Part shown: in pieces, positions 4,844 through 5,343 of the stretch
Numbering within the stretch: the stretch's first letter is position 1
Layout: every line of letters begins with the position of its first letter
Assembly: GCA_017990865.1 (NCBI GenBank)
Contig: JAGNNB010000239.1
Location: 1-5,343, forward strand
From: Lysobacteraceae bacterium
Lineage (GTDB): Bacteria > Pseudomonadota > Gammaproteobacteria > Xanthomonadales > Xanthomonadaceae
Reading direction: 5' to 3'
Length of the DNA stretch: 5,343 nucleotides
Notes under the pieces: generated by a model
Database searches by the model: none
Told to the model about the DNA's origin: nothing
Seen by the model: only the letters and a program-made list of their open reading frames with translations
Translations under genes and position numbers: made by a program

Positions 4844-5343
4844 TCAAGCCTCGCCGGTGCGGGCGATGGCGAAGCGATAGCCGCGACCGCGCACGGTTTC
4901 GATCGGCTTGAGCGCGCCGTCGGGGTCGAGTTTCTTGCGCAGGCGACCGATGAAGACTTCCAACACATTCGAATCGCGATCGAAATCCTGCTGATAGATG
5001 TGCTCGGTCAGGTCGGCCTTCGAGACCAACTCGCCCGCGTGCATCATCAAGTACTCCAGCACCTTGTATTCGTAGCTGGTCAAGTCGACGTTCTGACCGG
5101 CGACGGTGACCGTTTGCGCGGCCAGATCCAGCGTCACCGGGCCGCATTCGAGCGAGGGCTTGCTCCAGCCGGCGGCGCGACGCACCAGCGCGTTGATGCG
5201 CGCCAGCAGCTCTTCGACGTGGAAAGGTTTGACCAGATAGTCGTCGGCGCCCTGTTTCAGGCCTTCGACCTTATCCTGCCAACTGGAGCGCGCGGTGAGG
5301 ATCAGCACCGGGAATTGTTTGCCTTCGTCGCGCAGGGCTTTGA
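4844..5343 (-). CDS. phoP: PhoP response regulator, OmpR family (partial, N-terminus beyond window)
   Basis: The C-terminal 165 codons of an OmpR/PhoB-class regulator are present; the gene enters from the right edge. The receiver-domain end reads LILTARSSWQDKVEGL, then GADDYLVKPFH. This includes the switch Thr (LTA) and the conserved Lys (KPF), and it closely parallels LTARESWQDKVEVL...KPFH in E. coli PhoP. The winged-helix DNA-binding domain follows: LTSYEYKVLEYLM, ELVSKADLTEHIY, the recognition-helix region SNVLEVFIGRLRKKL, and the wing IETVRGRGYRF. The phospho-acceptor Asp lies outside the window. Apparent starts near 5308 are internal, because the frame continues upstream as coding (...KALRDEGKQFPV). 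PhoP partners the downstream PhoQ; the promoter and any PhoP box lie off the window. Xanthomonad PhoP is known as a global regulator of virulence and cation responses. Its targets cannot be read from this sequence. Confidence 0.93.
   Translation of the reverse strand, partial: KALRDEGKQFPVLILTARSSWQDKVEGLKQGADDYLVKPFHVEELLARINALVRRAAGWSKPSLECGPVTLDLAAQTVTVAGQNVDLTSYEYKVLEYLMMHAGELVSKADLTEHIYQQDFDRDSNVLEVFIGRLRKKLDPDGALKPIETVRGRGYRFAIARTGEA

Noticed and set aside
4762..4968. Minus-strand 68-codon frame across the phoP-phoQ junction
   Set aside because: It is a frameshifted shadow of the phoP end plus the intergenic stretch, with no family signal. The Arg/Ser-rich composition is typical of a wrong frame.
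5306..5308. GTG as the start of the response regulator
   Set aside because: The frame stays open to the edge with coding sequence that continues the receiver domain, and a start here would delete most of that domain.

Overview
The window is GC-rich DNA with strong G/C preference at third codon positions. It looks like the chromosome of a gammaproteobacterium of the Xanthomonadaceae/Lysobacteraceae type. The best support is the pair of proteins at the right end, which read as a Xanthomonas/Lysobacter-style PhoP and a PhoQ with the HSLKTPLAV histidine box. No mobile element, tRNA, rRNA or CRISPR array is visible, and coding density is high. The taxonomic call is an inference from protein resemblance, not a database search.

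Layout from left to right. (1) On the minus strand, the start of a small hydrophobic membrane protein runs off the left edge (1-211). It sits 7 nt downstream of (2) a 636-residue fusion protein (219-2129, minus). The fusion joins a DhaL-type kinase domain, a FakA-like middle domain and a complete DegV/FakB fatty-acid-binding domain. (3) A 129-bp divergent intergenic region follows (2130-2258), with overlapping -10-like boxes and a 24-codon upstream ORF that overlaps the fusion gene's GTG start. (4) On the plus strand come a small secreted or periplasmic Ala/Pro/Lys-rich protein (2259-2543), a weak terminator-like hairpin, and (5) an MtfA-family zinc peptidase (2594-3394). (6) Convergent to these, and overlapping mtfA by 29 bp, is phoQ (3366-4772 or 4793, minus), preceded by phoP (4844 to past the right edge, minus).

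How the genes work together. PhoP and PhoQ form one two-component operon: PhoQ is the inner-membrane sensor kinase and PhoP the OmpR-class regulator. The DegV fusion is predicted to put fatty-acid kinase (FakA) and fatty-acid-binding (FakB) activities in one chain, producing acyl-phosphate from free fatty acids. The membrane protein behind it is probably cotranscribed. MtfA is a cytosolic M90-type metallopeptidase, known in E. coli for titrating the glucose-PTS repressor Mlc. No target is visible here. Nothing shows that the three groups share a pathway.

The most interesting item is the FakA-FakB type fusion in an apparent proteobacterium, together with its unusual start region. The rest is ordinary core-genome content.
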